Shown here one piece after another: positions 33,145 through 33,236 of a stretch of 33,236 bases of DNA (within the stretch, counting starts at the first letter, position 1; every line of letters begins with the position of its first letter). Source of the stretch: Martelella mediterranea. GTDB lineage: Bacteria > Pseudomonadota > Alphaproteobacteria > Rhizobiales > Rhizobiaceae. Under the pieces are notes generated by a model. The model worked only from the letters and a program-made list of their open reading frames with translations. It ran no database searches and was not told where the DNA came from. The stretch covers positions 1 to 33,236 of the forward strand of contig NZ_SMAR01000039.1 in NCBI RefSeq assembly GCF_004342225.1. The letters run 5' to 3'. The position numbers and the translations under genes were made by a program.

Positions 33145-33236
33145 AGAGTCTGTTCAAGAAAGCGGATAGCGGGCGAGCCGCCTTGTCATGAGCTTGATCA
33201 TCGCGGTCTGGATGAAGGCGAGGCTTGTTGCCGAGA
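33145..33236 (-). mobile_element. End of an IS5-like insertion sequence (runs off the window)
   Basis: From about 33145 (GAGTCTGTTCAAG) the sequence resembles IS5-family (IS1031/IS427-type) ends, and the preceding TCA (33142-33144) fits their 3-bp TNA target duplication. On the minus strand a partial reading frame enters from the window edge and stops at 33154, giving LAFIQTAMIKLMTRRLARY near its end, which looks like an IS5-type transposase C-terminus. Only about 90 bp are visible, so the family call is tentative. Confidence 0.45.
33154..33236 (-). CDS. Partial transposase C-terminus, IS5-like
   Basis: The frame contains 26 complete codons before the TGA at 33156-33154 and continues beyond the window. 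The helical, Arg-rich ending is typical of IS transposases that stop some ten bases before the element's terminal repeat. Identification is by resemblance only. Confidence 0.4.
   Translation of the reverse strand, partial: SATSLAFIQTAMIKLMTRRLARYPLS

Noticed and set aside
1-33236. CRISPR arrays, tRNA or rRNA genes, integrase genes and riboswitches
   Set aside because: I looked for regularly spaced repeats, clover-leaf and rRNA-like segments, phage integrases and long conserved leaders and saw none; a covariance-model search would settle small RNAs.

Overview
The window looks like a chromosomal segment of an alphaproteobacterium of the order Hyphomicrobiales (Rhizobiales), most likely the Brucella/Ochrobactrum group. 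The grounds are the gene types (long malic enzyme with a phosphotransacetylase-like tail, N-terminally minimal PutA, GreA, DUF2333, fused dipeptide-type ABC ATPase) and a bipartite hairpin repeat near 14.2-14.3 kb that resembles intergenic repeats I remember from Brucella/Ochrobactrum genomes. The genus is an inference. No rRNA, tRNA or CRISPR array was seen.

Left part (0-9.3 kb), moderate GC: a small periplasmic cytochrome c, a DUF2333 membrane protein, an orphan LuxR-type regulator divergent from putA across a very AT-rich gap, bifunctional PutA (proline to glutamate), a strong terminator, convergent malic enzyme, and a DoxX-like membrane protein.

Middle part (9.4-21.9 kb): this is the most interesting stretch. 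It holds a prolyl-aminopeptidase-like hydrolase, a GH127 beta-L-arabinofuranosidase, a DapA-family lyase resembling hydroxyproline-pathway deaminases, and a five-gene operon for a peptide-type ABC transporter plus an Xaa-Pro aminopeptidase. The 10-mer TGTCGACAAA, inside a TGTCGACA palindrome, lies upstream of three separate transcription units here: GH127, the DapA-like gene and the ABC operon. GH127 enzymes are known to cut beta-L-arabinofuranosides, including those on hydroxyproline. I therefore propose a co-regulated system for taking up and degrading arabinosylated hydroxyproline/proline-rich peptides such as plant extensin fragments. putA, 3 kb to the left, would handle released proline.

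The 22-25.2 kb part carries a GT-A-like glycosyltransferase just downstream of greA, a PF03773/ArsP-type permease with His-rich segments, and a 3'-truncated alpha/beta hydrolase.

Right part (about 25.5-33.2 kb): GC is clearly higher, and it looks like an acquired sugar or polyol island. It encodes a mannitol-dehydrogenase-family oxidoreductase, an aldo-keto reductase, a GntR/FCD regulator with two apparent winged-helix domains, a ribose-type ABC transporter (permease, binding protein, ATPase) and a zinc alcohol dehydrogenase. A near-identical 12-13 bp element occurs three times in its two promoter regions and is a good candidate for the GntR operator. The right end holds a broken Tn3-family transposase N-terminus and what looks like the end of an IS5-like element running out of the window.
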